Shown here piece by piece: positions 23,702 through 32,398 of a stretch of 64,000 bases of DNA; within the stretch, counting starts at the first letter, position 1, and the number at the start of each line of letters is the position of its first letter. Both the position numbers and the translations under genes were made by a program. The stretch is taken from assembly GCA_034420475.1 (NCBI GenBank), contig DAOULH010000010.1, positions 1-64,000 on the forward strand, read 5' to 3'. Source of the DNA: Bin87 sp034420475 (GTDB taxonomy: Bacteria; Chloroflexota; Dehalococcoidia; Lucifugimonadales; UBA3495). The notes under the pieces are model-generated. The model was not told the DNA's origin. It did not search any database and was given only the letters and a program-made list of their open reading frames with translations.

Positions 23702-25021
23702 ATGCTGTCGCCGGTAGTCCACACGGTCAGCCAGGTGGCTGTCTATCTCAAGGACAAGCTTGAGTCGGACGGCCTCCTCTCACGCCTGACCGTCCAGGGC
23801 GAGATCGCCAACCTGCGCACCGTTGCGTCCGGGCACTCCTACTTCACCCTGCGCGAGGACGGCAGCAGCATCCGCTGCGTCATGTTCCGCGGTCGTTCGG
23901 GCCAGGAATACCTGGAAGACGGTCAGGAGGTTCTGGCTGGGGGCAACTTCACCTTCTACCCGCCGTCCGGCGAAGCCAATATGCAGGTCGCAGCCGTGCT
24001 GCCCGTGGGCGCCGGCGCCCTTGCCCTGGAGTTGGCCCGCCTCCGGCAGCAGTTGGCCGTCGAGGGTCTGTTTGACCCCTCCCGCAAGCGACCCGTACCC
24101 ATTTTCCCGAAGGTCATCGGTGTGGTCACGTCGCCCAGCGGCGCGGTCTGGCAGGACATCCGGAACGTCGTCATGCGGCGCTATCCCCTTGCCGAGTTGC
24201 GCCTGTCTCCCACCTCCGTTCAGGGCGATGGGGCCGCCACGCAGATCGCCGCGGCCGTGCGTTCGCTCAACGACGAGGGCATCGCCGACGTCATCATCGT
24301 TGCGCGCGGCGGCGGGTCCCTGGAAGACTTGTGGTGCTTCAACTCCGAGGAGGTTGCCCGCGCCATCTTCGCCAGCAGCATTCCCATTGTCTCCGGCGTC
24401 GGCCACGAAACCGACACCACCATCGCGGATGACGTCGCGGACAGCCGGGCTCCCACCCCATCGGCCGCCGCCGAATTGGTCACGCCGGACCGCAACCAGC
24501 TTATGGCCGGCATCTTCGGCGCCCGCCAGCAGATGACTTCAGTGATGGCCGGTCACGTCGACCGTCTCCGGTCATCGGTCCAGTTCCAGCAGCAGCGCTT
24601 GCAGCGGCGCGCGCCCGACGTTGCTTCCATGCGCCGGCGCGTCGACGAATACGCGGAGCGCGCGGCGGCGTCCATCCGTCACCGCCACTCACTGGCCGGG
24701 CGAGACGTTGCCACGCTGGTGGGCAAGTTGGGCGCGCTCAACCCTGCCGACACCCTGCGCCGCGGCTACGCCGTCGTCCGGTTGTCCGGGGACGGCGCCG
24801 TGCTCACCTCTCCTGAACAGGTGTCAGACGGCGCGCATCTCCACATCTCCCTGGCCGGCGGCTCCTTGGCCGCCACCGCCGGCCACGCTTCCCCCCAGCC
24901 GGCCGTTGACGAGGCCGTTAAGGTCACCCCGGCAGCCGTCGATGGTGACACCGCGACGCCGCGCAAGCGCAGCGGCCGGCGTTCCTCCGGACCTCCGCCA
25001 GCCATGAAGCATCTCCTGTAG
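23702..25021 (+). CDS. xseA: Exodeoxyribonuclease VII large subunit
   Basis: The large subunit of exonuclease VII, which degrades single-stranded DNA from both ends. The 439-residue protein has an N-terminal OB fold (VSQVAVYLKDKLES...LTVQGEIANLR...SGHSYFTLREDGSSIRCVMF), the catalytic domain with GVVTSPSGAVWQDI, VIIVARGGGSLEDLWCFN and GVGHETDTTIADDVADSRAPTPSAA, then a coiled-coil region and the C-terminal segment DTLRRGYAVVR. The ATG at 23702 is chosen because the family begins just before the OB fold. xseB follows 15 bases later. Confidence 0.94.
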   Translation: MLSPVVHTVSQVAVYLKDKLESDGLLSRLTVQGEIANLRTVASGHSYFTLREDGSSIRCVMFRGRSGQEYLEDGQEVLAGGNFTFYPPSGEANMQVAAVLPVGAGALALELARLRQQLAVEGLFDPSRKRPVPIFPKVIGVVTSPSGAVWQDIRNVVMRRYPLAELRLSPTSVQGDGAATQIAAAVRSLNDEGIADVIIVARGGGSLEDLWCFNSEEVARAIFASSIPIVSGVGHETDTTIADDVADSRAPTPSAAAELVTPDRNQLMAGIFGARQQMTSVMAGHVDRLRSSVQFQQQRLQRRAPDVASMRRRVDEYAERAAASIRHRHSLAGRDVATLVGKLGALNPADTLRRGYAVVRLSGDGAVLTSPEQVSDGAHLHISLAGGSLAATAGHASPQPAVDEAVKVTPAAVDGDTATPRKRSGRRSSGPPPAMKHLL

Positions 25022-25036
25022 CGGCCGTCGCCAGCC

Positions 25037-25381
25037 ATGACGGACACGATGGAATCCAGCGACGCCTGGCGAGACCAACTCGCCGCGATGCCTTTCGAAG
25101 AGGCTTACCGCCGCCTTGAGGACACCGTATCTCGCCTCGAACAGGGTGAACTATCGCTGACCGATGCGGAACGCCTCTACAGGGAAGGAATGGAACTGGC
25201 CGGCCGGTGCCAGGAACTTCTCACCGAAACCGAACTCCGCATCACCCAGATCGGCGATGGCCGATCTTCCGCCGAGTCTCCCGCCCCGGGTTTACCCACC
25301 GGCGATGACGACTGGGAGCCGCCGCCGCCGCTGGAACCGGACGACCCTTCCCTGTTTGATGATGACGATCCGCCCTTCTGA
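25037..25381 (+). CDS. xseB: Exodeoxyribonuclease VII small subunit
   Basis: The small subunit binds the long coiled coil of XseA. Residues 18-70 match the family: MPFEEAYRRLEDTVSRLEQG, LSLTDAERLYREGMELA, and CQELLTETELRIT. The last ~40 residues form a Pro/Asp-rich acidic tail (DDDWEPPPPLEPDDPSLFDD) not found in the short canonical subunit. It lies 15 bases after xseA. Confidence 0.92.
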   Translation: MTDTMESSDAWRDQLAAMPFEEAYRRLEDTVSRLEQGELSLTDAERLYREGMELAGRCQELLTETELRITQIGDGRSSAESPAPGLPTGDDDWEPPPPLEPDDPSLFDDDDPPF

Positions 25382-25408
25382 TTCTCCGCACCATAGCGGC
25401 TCGGCGCG

Positions 25409-26224
25409 ATGCTGCGCATAGGATGGTTTTCCACCGGCCGGGGCGAAGGCTCACGCGGCCTGCTTCGTTTCATCCACGACGCCCTTGAACAGGGTCGTCT
25501 GGACGCCGAAATCGAGTTCGTTTTCAGCAACCGCGAACCCGGCGAGGCCGACGGCTCGGATCAGTTCTTCGACCTCGTCCGCTCCTACGGCCTGCCTCTG
25601 ACAACCTTGTCGTCCGCCCGTTACCGGCGGGAGCACGGCGGTGGTCCCATGGCGCGCCACCGCCTCGGGTTTGACCGCGAGGCCATCCGGCTCCTGGAGC
25701 CCTACCAACCTGACGTTTGCGCCCTGGCCGGGTACATGCTCATCTGCAGCGGCGAAATGTGCCGGCGCTACCCACTCCTCAACCTCCATGGCGCCCTGCC
25801 CGACGGCCCCACCGGAACCTGGCAGTCGGTGATCTGGCAGTTGATCGAAGCTCAGGCCGAGCAAACCGGAGCGATGATCCACCTGGCCACGGAGGAGGTG
25901 GACCGAGGCCCCGTGCTATCCCACTGCGTCGTCCCGATGACCGGCGACGGCTTCGATCCGGATTGGGATGCGCTGCGCGGGCGCGACGTGGCGGATATCC
26001 GCGCTGCTGAAGGTGAGGATTTCCCGCTGTTCCGGCGCATCCGCGAGGCCGGCTACCGCCGCGAACCCTACTTGATTCTGGAAACCCTCCGCGCCGTCGC
26101 CGACGGGAGGCTGCGGGTCAAGCCGGAAACCGCCCTCGACGCATCGGGGCAACCCCTGGAACTCCGCCATCCGGCCGGGCTGCCGCTCACTGAGCACATT
26201 GAGGCCGCGTTGGCCGCCGGATAA
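25409..26224 (+). CDS. Formyltransferase-family protein (PurN/Fmt-like fold)
   Basis: The 271-residue product resembles the formyl transferase N-terminal domain. It keeps candidate catalytic positions: Asn and His in NLHGALPDGPTGTW, and Asp in EEVDRGPVLSHCVVP. Residues LRIGWFSTGRGEGSRGLLRF and EIEFVFSNREPGEADGSD resemble the PurN start. It is longer than PurN (about 200 residues) and lacks the usual HPSLLP wording, so it may not be the purine enzyme but a relative with another acceptor. It ends four bases before the convergent clpX end. Confidence 0.7.
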   Translation: MLRIGWFSTGRGEGSRGLLRFIHDALEQGRLDAEIEFVFSNREPGEADGSDQFFDLVRSYGLPLTTLSSARYRREHGGGPMARHRLGFDREAIRLLEPYQPDVCALAGYMLICSGEMCRRYPLLNLHGALPDGPTGTWQSVIWQLIEAQAEQTGAMIHLATEEVDRGPVLSHCVVPMTGDGFDPDWDALRGRDVADIRAAEGEDFPLFRRIREAGYRREPYLILETLRAVADGRLRVKPETALDASGQPLELRHPAGLPLTEHIEAALAAG

Positions 26225-26228
26225 AACG

Positions 26229-27623
26229 CTACGCCGACTTCCTTTGCTGGCTCGACCGCGACCGGGCCAACGCCGTCTTCAGCGTCAAGTGGCGTCCCCC
26301 GCCGCGTCGGTAAAGTCGGGGAGAAGCTTCCCCGCTGATGGCGTCGCCGTGCACGACGCAGCGGCCGATATCCCGCAGCGACGGCAACTCGTACATCACT
26401 TCCATCAGGGCGTCTTCGACGATGTGCCGCAGGATCCGCGCTCCGGTCTGGTAGGTCAGCGCCCGCTCGGCAGCGGCCTCCAGCGCGTCGTCGGTGAATT
26501 CCAGCTTGACGTTGTCCAGGTGGAACAGTCGTTGGTACTGCTTGACGATCGCGTTTCTCGGCTCCACCAGTACGCGGATCAGGTCCTCACGGTCCAGGGG
26601 CTGCAACGCTGCGACCACGGGAAGCCGTCCCACCAGTTCCGGTATGAAACCGAACTGGAGCAGGTCCTCGGGCGTCACCAGGTCCAGCATTGCAATGGAA
26701 GTCGCCTTTTTCTCGCTTCGATCCTGGTTCTGGGCCAGGAAACCCATGGCCGAACCCGATGATACCCGCTTGGAGATTATCTCCTGCAATCCGTCGAAAG
26801 CCCCGCCGCAGATGAACAGGATGTTCCTGGTGTTGATCTGCAACATCTCCTGGTGCGGATGCTTGCGTCCACCCTGCGGCGGCACGTTGGCGATGCAGCC
26901 TTCGATGATCTTGAGCAGTTCCTGCTGCACCCCTTCGCCGGCCACGTCCCGGGTGATCGAACGGTTGACCCCCTCTTTGCGCGCGATCTTGTCCAACTCG
27001 TCGATGTATATGATCCCCTGCTCGGCACGCGGTATATCCCAATCCGCCGCCTGGATCAGCCGCAGCAGGATGTTCTCGACGTCTTCGCCTACGTATCCCG
27101 ACTCGGTGAGTGACGTAGCGTCGCAGATCGCGAAGGGCACGTCCAGCGACCGGGCCAGCGTTTCGGCCAGCAGGGTTTTTCCGGATCCAGTGGGGCCGAT
27201 GAGCAGGATATTGGACTTCTGGACTTCGACGTCCGGGTCCGTGGCCTCGCTGCGGATGCGCTTGAAGTGGTTGTAAACTGCCACCGCCAGCGTCTTCTTG
27301 GCCTTCTCCTGTCCGATCACGTAGGCGTCGAGGCTGGAATAGATCTCCCTCGGCACCAGGGTGGGATTTCCCGAGCCGCGCTTGCCTGTAGGATTGTCCG
27401 CCAGTTCGACCCGGTCGTCAGCCCGGGTCTGGCCGCCGCCGTCGTTCCGTCGCTTCTTACCCCCGCGCTCGGCCACGTAGTTGGCCAATTCGCGGATGCA
27501 GTCAAAGCAGATGCCGCCCCGGGTTTGACCCGGCGGCCGCACCAGGCGCCCTTGCGGAAACAGGCTGCCGCAGAACGCGCAACGGTGGGAGTTGCGATTG
27601 GAACTGCGGCTTCCGGTGGTCAT
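26229..27623 (-). CDS. clpX: ATP-dependent Clp protease ATP-binding subunit ClpX
   Basis: AAA+ unfoldase that feeds proteins to ClpP. The 464-residue protein has the N-terminal zinc-binding domain with Cys15, Cys18, Cys39 and Cys42, then Walker A GPTGSGKT (142-149), the pore loop GYVG (175-178), Walker B IIYIDELDKI, the second pore region RKEGVNRSITRDVAGEGVQQ, and sensor 2 GARILRH. The ClpP-docking loop, IGF in most species, reads MGF here. The last gene of the tig-clpP-clpP-clpX run. Confidence 0.95.
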   Translation of the reverse strand: MTTGSRSSNRNSHRCAFCGSLFPQGRLVRPPGQTRGGICFDCIRELANYVAERGGKKRRNDGGGQTRADDRVELADNPTGKRGSGNPTLVPREIYSSLDAYVIGQEKAKKTLAVAVYNHFKRIRSEATDPDVEVQKSNILLIGPTGSGKTLLAETLARSLDVPFAICDATSLTESGYVGEDVENILLRLIQAADWDIPRAEQGIIYIDELDKIARKEGVNRSITRDVAGEGVQQELLKIIEGCIANVPPQGGRKHPHQEMLQINTRNILFICGGAFDGLQEIISKRVSSGSAMGFLAQNQDRSEKKATSIAMLDLVTPEDLLQFGFIPELVGRLPVVAALQPLDREDLIRVLVEPRNAIVKQYQRLFHLDNVKLEFTDDALEAAAERALTYQTGARILRHIVEDALMEVMYELPSLRDIGRCVVHGDAISGEASPRLYRRGGGRHLTLKTALARSRSSQQRKSA

Positions 27624-27679
27624 CGGTGCGCCTCGGTGGGATGCGTCCTCAGTCAGATGGGCGGATCGGTGTCCGACCG

Positions 27680-28330
27680 TTACGCGGCTTCCGCGGCCTG
27701 CTCTTCCGTCTGCGTTCCGAGTATTTCGTCAACCAGCCCGTACTCAACCGCTTCTTCCGCAGTCAGGAAGAAATCCCGGTCGGTGTCGTCGGCAATCTTT
27801 TCGATGCTCTGCCCCGTTGCTTCCGACAGGATTTTGGTGAGCCGTTCCTTCAGGCGAACGATCTCCTTGGCCTGGATCTCGATATCCGCGGCCTGGCCCT
27901 GGAAGCTTCCCACGTTGGGCTGGTGCATGTGCACGGTGGAGTTCGCCAGGCAATAGCGCTTGCTCTTCTGTCCGTTCGCCAGCAGCACCGTAGCCATGCT
28001 TGCCGCCGTGCCCACGCAGATGGTCGATACCGGCGAGTTGATGAGCCGCATGGTATCGAGGATGGCCAGACCCGACGCGATATAGCCGCCCGGGCTGTTG
28101 ATGTAGAGGCTGATGTCCCGGTCGCTGTCCTCGCGCTCGAGGTACAGCAACTGGGCGATGATCACGTTGGCCACCTGGTCGGTGATCGGAGTTCCCAGGT
28201 AGATGATCCGCTCCCTCAGGAGCAGCGAGTAAATGTCAAAGGCCCGCTCACCCCGTGGGCTGGTCTCGATGACCATCGGCACGATGTTGGTGGGTTGCAG
28301 CAATGGAGAATCTTCAAAGGGAACAACCAT
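27680..28330 (-). CDS. clpP: ATP-dependent Clp protease proteolytic subunit, paralogue 1
   Basis: Serine protease chamber subunit. The 216-residue protein has the nucleophile Ser111 in GTAASMATVLLANG, His136 in STVHMHQPNVG, and the Asp of the ADDTDRDFF segment, plus the handle helix KEIVRLKERLTKILSE. The canonical GQAAS around the serine reads GTAAS. AGGAG lies six bases before the ATG at 28330. It lies downstream of a second clpP, as in genera with ClpP1/ClpP2 mixed chambers. Confidence 0.93.
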   Translation of the reverse strand: MVVPFEDSPLLQPTNIVPMVIETSPRGERAFDIYSLLLRERIIYLGTPITDQVANVIIAQLLYLEREDSDRDISLYINSPGGYIASGLAILDTMRLINSPVSTICVGTAASMATVLLANGQKSKRYCLANSTVHMHQPNVGSFQGQAADIEIQAKEIVRLKERLTKILSEATGQSIEKIADDTDRDFFLTAEEAVEYGLVDEILGTQTEEQAAEAA

Positions 28331-28381
28331 TACGGTCTCCTGATGTTCAACGCTGGGGTTGGCCGGATGGATTGCGCATGT

Positions 28382-29068
28382 TTAGGCGATGGCCCGGTTG
28401 AAAGCGTCGGGCAGCTTGTCCAGCACATGGTCCACGATGCCGTACTCGACTGCGGTTTCGGCGTCCATCCAGTAGTCGCGGTCGGAGTCGCGTGAAATCT
28501 TGTCGAATGGCTGGTCGCAGTTCTCCGACAGGATGGTGTTCAGGCGCTCGCGCAGTCGCAGGATCTCCTGGGCGGTGATCTCGATGTCCGACGCCGAGCC
28601 CTGGATGCCGCCCATAACCTGGTGGATCAGGACCGTCGAATTCCGCGTGCAGAAACGCTTGCCCTTGGTTCCGCCCGACAGCAGCACCGCGCCCATGCTG
28701 GCGGCCTTGCCCAGGCAGATCGTCGCCACGTCGGGCTTGATCAACTGCATCGTGTCGTAAATCGCCATGCCGTCCAGCACTGAGCCGCCCGGCGAGTTGA
28801 TGTACAGGCTGATGTCCTCGTCCGGGTTCTCCCAGCTCAGGTACAGCAGTTGCGAAACGATCGCGTTGGAAATGTCGTCATCCACCGGCGTGCCCAGGTA
28901 GATGATCCGGGCCTGCAGCAGCAGCGAGTAGGGATTGAAAGCGCGCTCGCCTTCGGTGGTCGGCCGGATGATCCCGGGGATCACGTTGGACGGCGCGATT
29001 ATGCCCGACGGATTGGAACTTCGTGGCATCTCTAGGTTCTCCTGGAATGGTGGGCGGCCGAACGTCAT
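28382..29068 (-). CDS. clpP: ATP-dependent Clp protease proteolytic subunit, paralogue 2
   Basis: The second protease subunit, with Ser124 in GKAASMGAVLLSGG, His149 in TVLIHQVMGG and the Asp of the SRDSDRDYW segment, so both copies look catalytically competent. The ATG at 29068 overlaps the tig stop (ATGA) and is preceded by GGAGG, giving 228 residues. An ATG at 29029 with its own AGGAG would give a more usual 215 residues and cannot be excluded. The sequence differs clearly from paralogue 1, which argues against a recent duplication. Confidence 0.93.
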   Translation of the reverse strand: MTFGRPPFQENLEMPRSSNPSGIIAPSNVIPGIIRPTTEGERAFNPYSLLLQARIIYLGTPVDDDISNAIVSQLLYLSWENPDEDISLYINSPGGSVLDGMAIYDTMQLIKPDVATICLGKAASMGAVLLSGGTKGKRFCTRNSTVLIHQVMGGIQGSASDIEITAQEILRLRERLNTILSENCDQPFDKISRDSDRDYWMDAETAVEYGIVDHVLDKLPDAFNRAIA

Positions 29069-30510
29069 TCCCGTTCCTCCGCCTGATCGCCGGCGGTGGC
29101 CTCGCCATCGCTGGCATCGGTAGTTGCAACAGTTTCGGCGGTATCGGGTTCGCTGTCGTTTTCGGATTCGTCGTCCGCCGCGCTGGCTTCCGTTTCGCTA
29201 TCCTCGTCCAGCTTGCCCTGCGCGATGTCCGTGAGCCGCTCCATGACCCGCCGGCTGTGCAGGGTGGACCGGATGTTGTCCCGCGTCGACTCCGACCCGA
29301 GAAACTCGCGCAGCGAGTCGAGGTTCGACTCGTCCTGCTCTTCGTCTCCGGCGGACAGGCCCAGCAGCCGGTCGGTTTCCGATTGAACGTCCTCGTCGGA
29401 GATCTCGATCTCCTCAACCTCGGCCAGCTTCCGCATCACCAGGGCGCTCACCAGGCGGCGTTCGGCGTTGGGCCGCATCTCATCGAGAAACTCGTCCGCC
29501 GACTTGCCCATGAACCGCAGGTACGTCGGAAGGTCAATCCCCTGCTGCCGCAGCATCCGCTCCCGGTCCGCCTGCATCGCTTCCAGCTCCCGCTCATACA
29601 GCAGGGGAGAGGCGTTGACCACCGCCACGTCGCACAGCGCTTCCAGGCTCTTCTGCTCCAGGTCGTTGCGAGCGGCGTTCTCGGCCTGGCTGGTCAGCGA
29701 TTCCCGGATGCTGGTACGCAGCGCTTCCAGGTCGTCGAACCCGTCGCCAACGGATTTGGCGAACTCGTCGTCCAGCTCCGGCAGCGACTTTTCCTTCACG
29801 GACAGCACCGACACCTTGAACTGGATATCCTTGCCCGCATACTGTTCGCGCGGATAGTCTTCCGGCACCGTGACCGTGAACTCGCTTTCGTCCTCCTCGG
29901 ACAGCCCCACCAGGTTGGGAGCGAAACCCGGGAACGGCAGCACGTTTTCCTCGTTGGGAATGTATTCGACGTCCTCGTCTTCCACCACCGTTTCTTCGTC
30001 CATGGTCCCCAGGACGTCCAGGTTCAGGCGGTCGCCGTACTCGGCAGCCCTTTCCACCGGCTCCCAGACTGCCTGCTCCTCGCGCACCCGATCCAGAACC
30101 CCGTCAACCTCTTCGTCCGTCACCTCCACCGGGTCGGTCTCCACCCGGATCTCGCGATAGCCCGCCAAGTCCACCGTCGGTTCCAGCGGGACCGTAGCCG
30201 TGAAGGATACCGGCTCGAGCTCGGTGACTTCGATGCTCGGCTCCCCGAAGGCCGAAACCTCTTCGTCCTGCAGGACCTTGTCCAGCGTCTCCGGCACCAT
30301 GAACTCCAGCGCTTCCTGCAGCAGGGCGGTCCGGCCCATCATGCTTTCCACGATGTGCCGCGGGGCGCGCCCCCGGCGGAATCCTGGGATGTTCAGGCGT
30401 GAAACGACCCGACGGTACGAGCGCTCAATGAACGGATTCTCATCCTCCGTGGCCAGTTCCACCGTCAGCGTGACCTCAATTGGTGATGAGTTGTCCCTCG
30501 TGACCTTCAA
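29065..30510 (-). CDS. tig: Trigger factor
   Basis: Ribosome-bound chaperone and peptidyl-prolyl isomerase. The 481-residue protein has the ribosome-binding signature in NIPGFRRGRAPRHIVE (about 40-56), a middle PPIase-like domain (about 155-240, GDRLNLDVLG...LPFPGFAPNLVG), and the C-terminal helical arm. The last ~60 residues are a Glu/Asp/Ser/Thr/Ala-rich acidic tail. The start is a TTG at 30510 with AGGAG about 10 bases upstream. It heads the clp operon, the common bacterial order. Confidence 0.93.
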   Translation of the reverse strand: MKVTRDNSSPIEVTLTVELATEDENPFIERSYRRVVSRLNIPGFRRGRAPRHIVESMMGRTALLQEALEFMVPETLDKVLQDEEVSAFGEPSIEVTELEPVSFTATVPLEPTVDLAGYREIRVETDPVEVTDEEVDGVLDRVREEQAVWEPVERAAEYGDRLNLDVLGTMDEETVVEDEDVEYIPNEENVLPFPGFAPNLVGLSEEDESEFTVTVPEDYPREQYAGKDIQFKVSVLSVKEKSLPELDDEFAKSVGDGFDDLEALRTSIRESLTSQAENAARNDLEQKSLEALCDVAVVNASPLLYERELEAMQADRERMLRQQGIDLPTYLRFMGKSADEFLDEMRPNAERRLVSALVMRKLAEVEEIEISDEDVQSETDRLLGLSAGDEEQDESNLDSLREFLGSESTRDNIRSTLHSRRVMERLTDIAQGKLDEDSETEASAADDESENDSEPDTAETVATTDASDGEATAGDQAEERE

Positions 30511-30824
30511 CGCCGCTACGCTCCTGTGCCCGTTTGATTCTGCATGAAACGGCGGGCAGGGTGGTCGATACCGGCCTGCCCGCGAACGTAGGCGAGTATA
30601 GCATAACCGCCCGATCAGCGAAAAGCCGGGCCGCCCGCGCTACACGCTTGCCCTCGCCTACAAGCACCCTCGCCGACGCGGACGCGGACGCGCCGACTGC
30701 CGCGACATCTCTTTGTTACAAATCGTTAATCCCGTTGCAACGCGGGCGTAGTACCCTAGATGTCAACGCGCCGCCGTTCGACGCGCCGCTACCCTCTAAC
30801 GGCGCTCGTGGCAGACTGTTCCAC
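30511..30824. other. Intergenic region upstream of tig
   Basis: No gene is supported between the divergent tig and ATP-grasp genes (30511-31021) apart from repeat copy C. A short inverted repeat CCCGTTG-CAACG(C)GGG lies at about 30731-30750 and may be regulatory. No clear promoter match for either direction was identified. Confidence 0.5.
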
Positions 30825-30984
30825 GTAACGGTTCAGAGTTGCGGGGAAAGTGTCATTGCGAGCGAAGCGCGGCAATCTCGATGGCGCAATGGAGTCCTTC
30901 GGGGCAAACGTTACTGCTACGGCGTCGAGATTGCCACGGCGCAAGCGCCTCGCAATGACAACCTCCTGAATTCTGAACAGTTAC
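30825..30984. mobile_element. Family I MITE-like element, copy C (reverse orientation)
   Basis: A 160-bp copy inserted in the opposite orientation to copies A and B. The ends are GTAACGGTTCAGAG and TTCTGAACAGTTAC, with the inner arms GTCATTGCGAGCGAAGCGCG and CACGGCGCAAGCGCCTCGCA. It is flanked by a perfect direct repeat, TGTTCCAC at 30817-30824 and 30985-30992 (10 bp, CTGTTCCACG, if the ends are drawn one base shorter). This is the clearest case of target duplication in the window. Confidence 0.82.
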
Positions 30985-31021
30985 TGTTCCACGCCCACCT
31001 TTGCAAAGGATCCGGTTGCCA

Positions 31022-32398
31022 ATGCTGACCCGGGACATTTCCAAAGCTCCCCTGAAAGAACACCTCAACTCCGACGGAACCACGCGCTCCGTTTACCGGC
31101 CCCTCTTGGACAGCATCAGCGGGCTCGGCGTCCCCGAACTGCAACAGCGGTGGCGTGAGGCCAACGACAGCGCCGCCCGGGACGCCTTCACCTTCATGCT
31201 CGACCCCCGCGAGTTCCGCACGGTGCCCACCGACTGGCTGCCCCGGCTGATCCCCGCCGACGAATGGGACACCATCTCCCGCGGGGTCGCCCAGCGCCTG
31301 AAAGCTATCAACCATTTCCTGCTGGATCTCTACTGCGGCGACCAGCAGGTCGTTCCGCCGGACGTCATGTACTCCTGCCAGTACTACAACCCCGAGCTCC
31401 AGGACTATCGCCCTGCGTCCGACGTTTTCGTCCACATCTACGGCATAGATCTGGTCCACATGGGCGGCGGCCGTTACGTCATCCTGGAAGACAACCTGCG
31501 CATCCCGTCCGGGATCGCCTATCAGCTCAAGACCACCCAGATCGGCCTGGACGTGCTGCCCGAACTGGCCGGCGGCTACGACATCCTCCCCTACGACATT
31601 CGCTCTGCCTACCTCGACATGTTCGCTTCCCTTTGCGAAACCGACTCACCGGTCTGCGTGCTGCTCACCGACAGCAAGTTCGGCTCTGCCTTTTTCGAGC
31701 ATCGCTACCTGTCCGAGTTGCTGGGCATACCCCTCGTGGAAGGCTCGGACCTTTACATCGGGCACAACGGCCGGGTGTGGGTTCGCTGCCTGGACGGCGA
31801 CTTCGAGGTCGACCTTGTCTATCGCCGGGTGGAGGACCTGGAGCTCTTCGTTCCCGGCCTCACCGAAGCCTATCTGGATCACAAGGTCGTGCTCGTCAAC
31901 GCCCTGGGCACCGGCGCCGGCGACGACAAACTGGTGTTCCTTTGGGCGCCCGATATGGTAAAAGCCTATCTGGGAGAAGAGGCCATCCTGGAACAGGCCC
32001 GGAGTTATGACCTGCGGTCAGCCGAGAACCGCCAATACGTCCTGCAAAACCTGGACAGCCTGGTGCTCAAAACGCGCCAGGGATACGGTGGTTTGGGCGT
32101 CTTCATCATGCCCGATCTGGACAAGGGTTATCGCAGCCGTCTGTCCCAGCAGTTGATCGAGCAGCCCCAGGTCTTCATCGCTCAGGAGACCCTGGACTTC
32201 TCCCGACATCTTGTCTTCGACGAGACCCGTGGCGAATTTGAGGAGCGCCACGTTGACCTGCGTGTGTTCGCGGTGCAGAACGGCCGGGGAGAGGTCACCG
32301 TCTTCCCCGGCGGGCTCACCCGCGTCTCCGAGGCGAACAGCCGGGTCACTAACAACTCGTCAGGAGGATCATGCAAACCGAGCTGGGTGGTCCGATAA
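31022..32398 (+). CDS. Circularly permuted ATP-grasp protein (type 2)
   Basis: The 458-residue protein belongs to the circularly permuted ATP-grasp family (formerly DUF404/DUF407), predicted peptide or amide ligases. Landmarks are FTFMLDPREFRTVPTDWLPR, RGVAQRLKAINHFLLDLY, YGIDLVHMGGGRYVILEDN, LRIPSGIAYQL, LVLKTRQGYGGLGVFIM and the C-terminal RHVDLRVFAVQN with NSSGGSCKPSWVV. The ATG at 31022 follows an AAGGA; a TTG at 31001 is possible. It is the first of a three-gene set with transglutaminase and alpha-E genes, a known co-occurring trio of unclear substrate. Confidence 0.88.
   Translation: MLTRDISKAPLKEHLNSDGTTRSVYRPLLDSISGLGVPELQQRWREANDSAARDAFTFMLDPREFRTVPTDWLPRLIPADEWDTISRGVAQRLKAINHFLLDLYCGDQQVVPPDVMYSCQYYNPELQDYRPASDVFVHIYGIDLVHMGGGRYVILEDNLRIPSGIAYQLKTTQIGLDVLPELAGGYDILPYDIRSAYLDMFASLCETDSPVCVLLTDSKFGSAFFEHRYLSELLGIPLVEGSDLYIGHNGRVWVRCLDGDFEVDLVYRRVEDLELFVPGLTEAYLDHKVVLVNALGTGAGDDKLVFLWAPDMVKAYLGEEAILEQARSYDLRSAENRQYVLQNLDSLVLKTRQGYGGLGVFIMPDLDKGYRSRLSQQLIEQPQVFIAQETLDFSRHLVFDETRGEFEERHVDLRVFAVQNGRGEVTVFPGGLTRVSEANSRVTNNSSGGSCKPSWVVR

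Noticed and set aside
30690..30760. Possible tRNA gene before the tig promoter region
   Set aside because: No cloverleaf, T-loop or anticodon arm could be drawn; no tRNA was recognised anywhere in the window.
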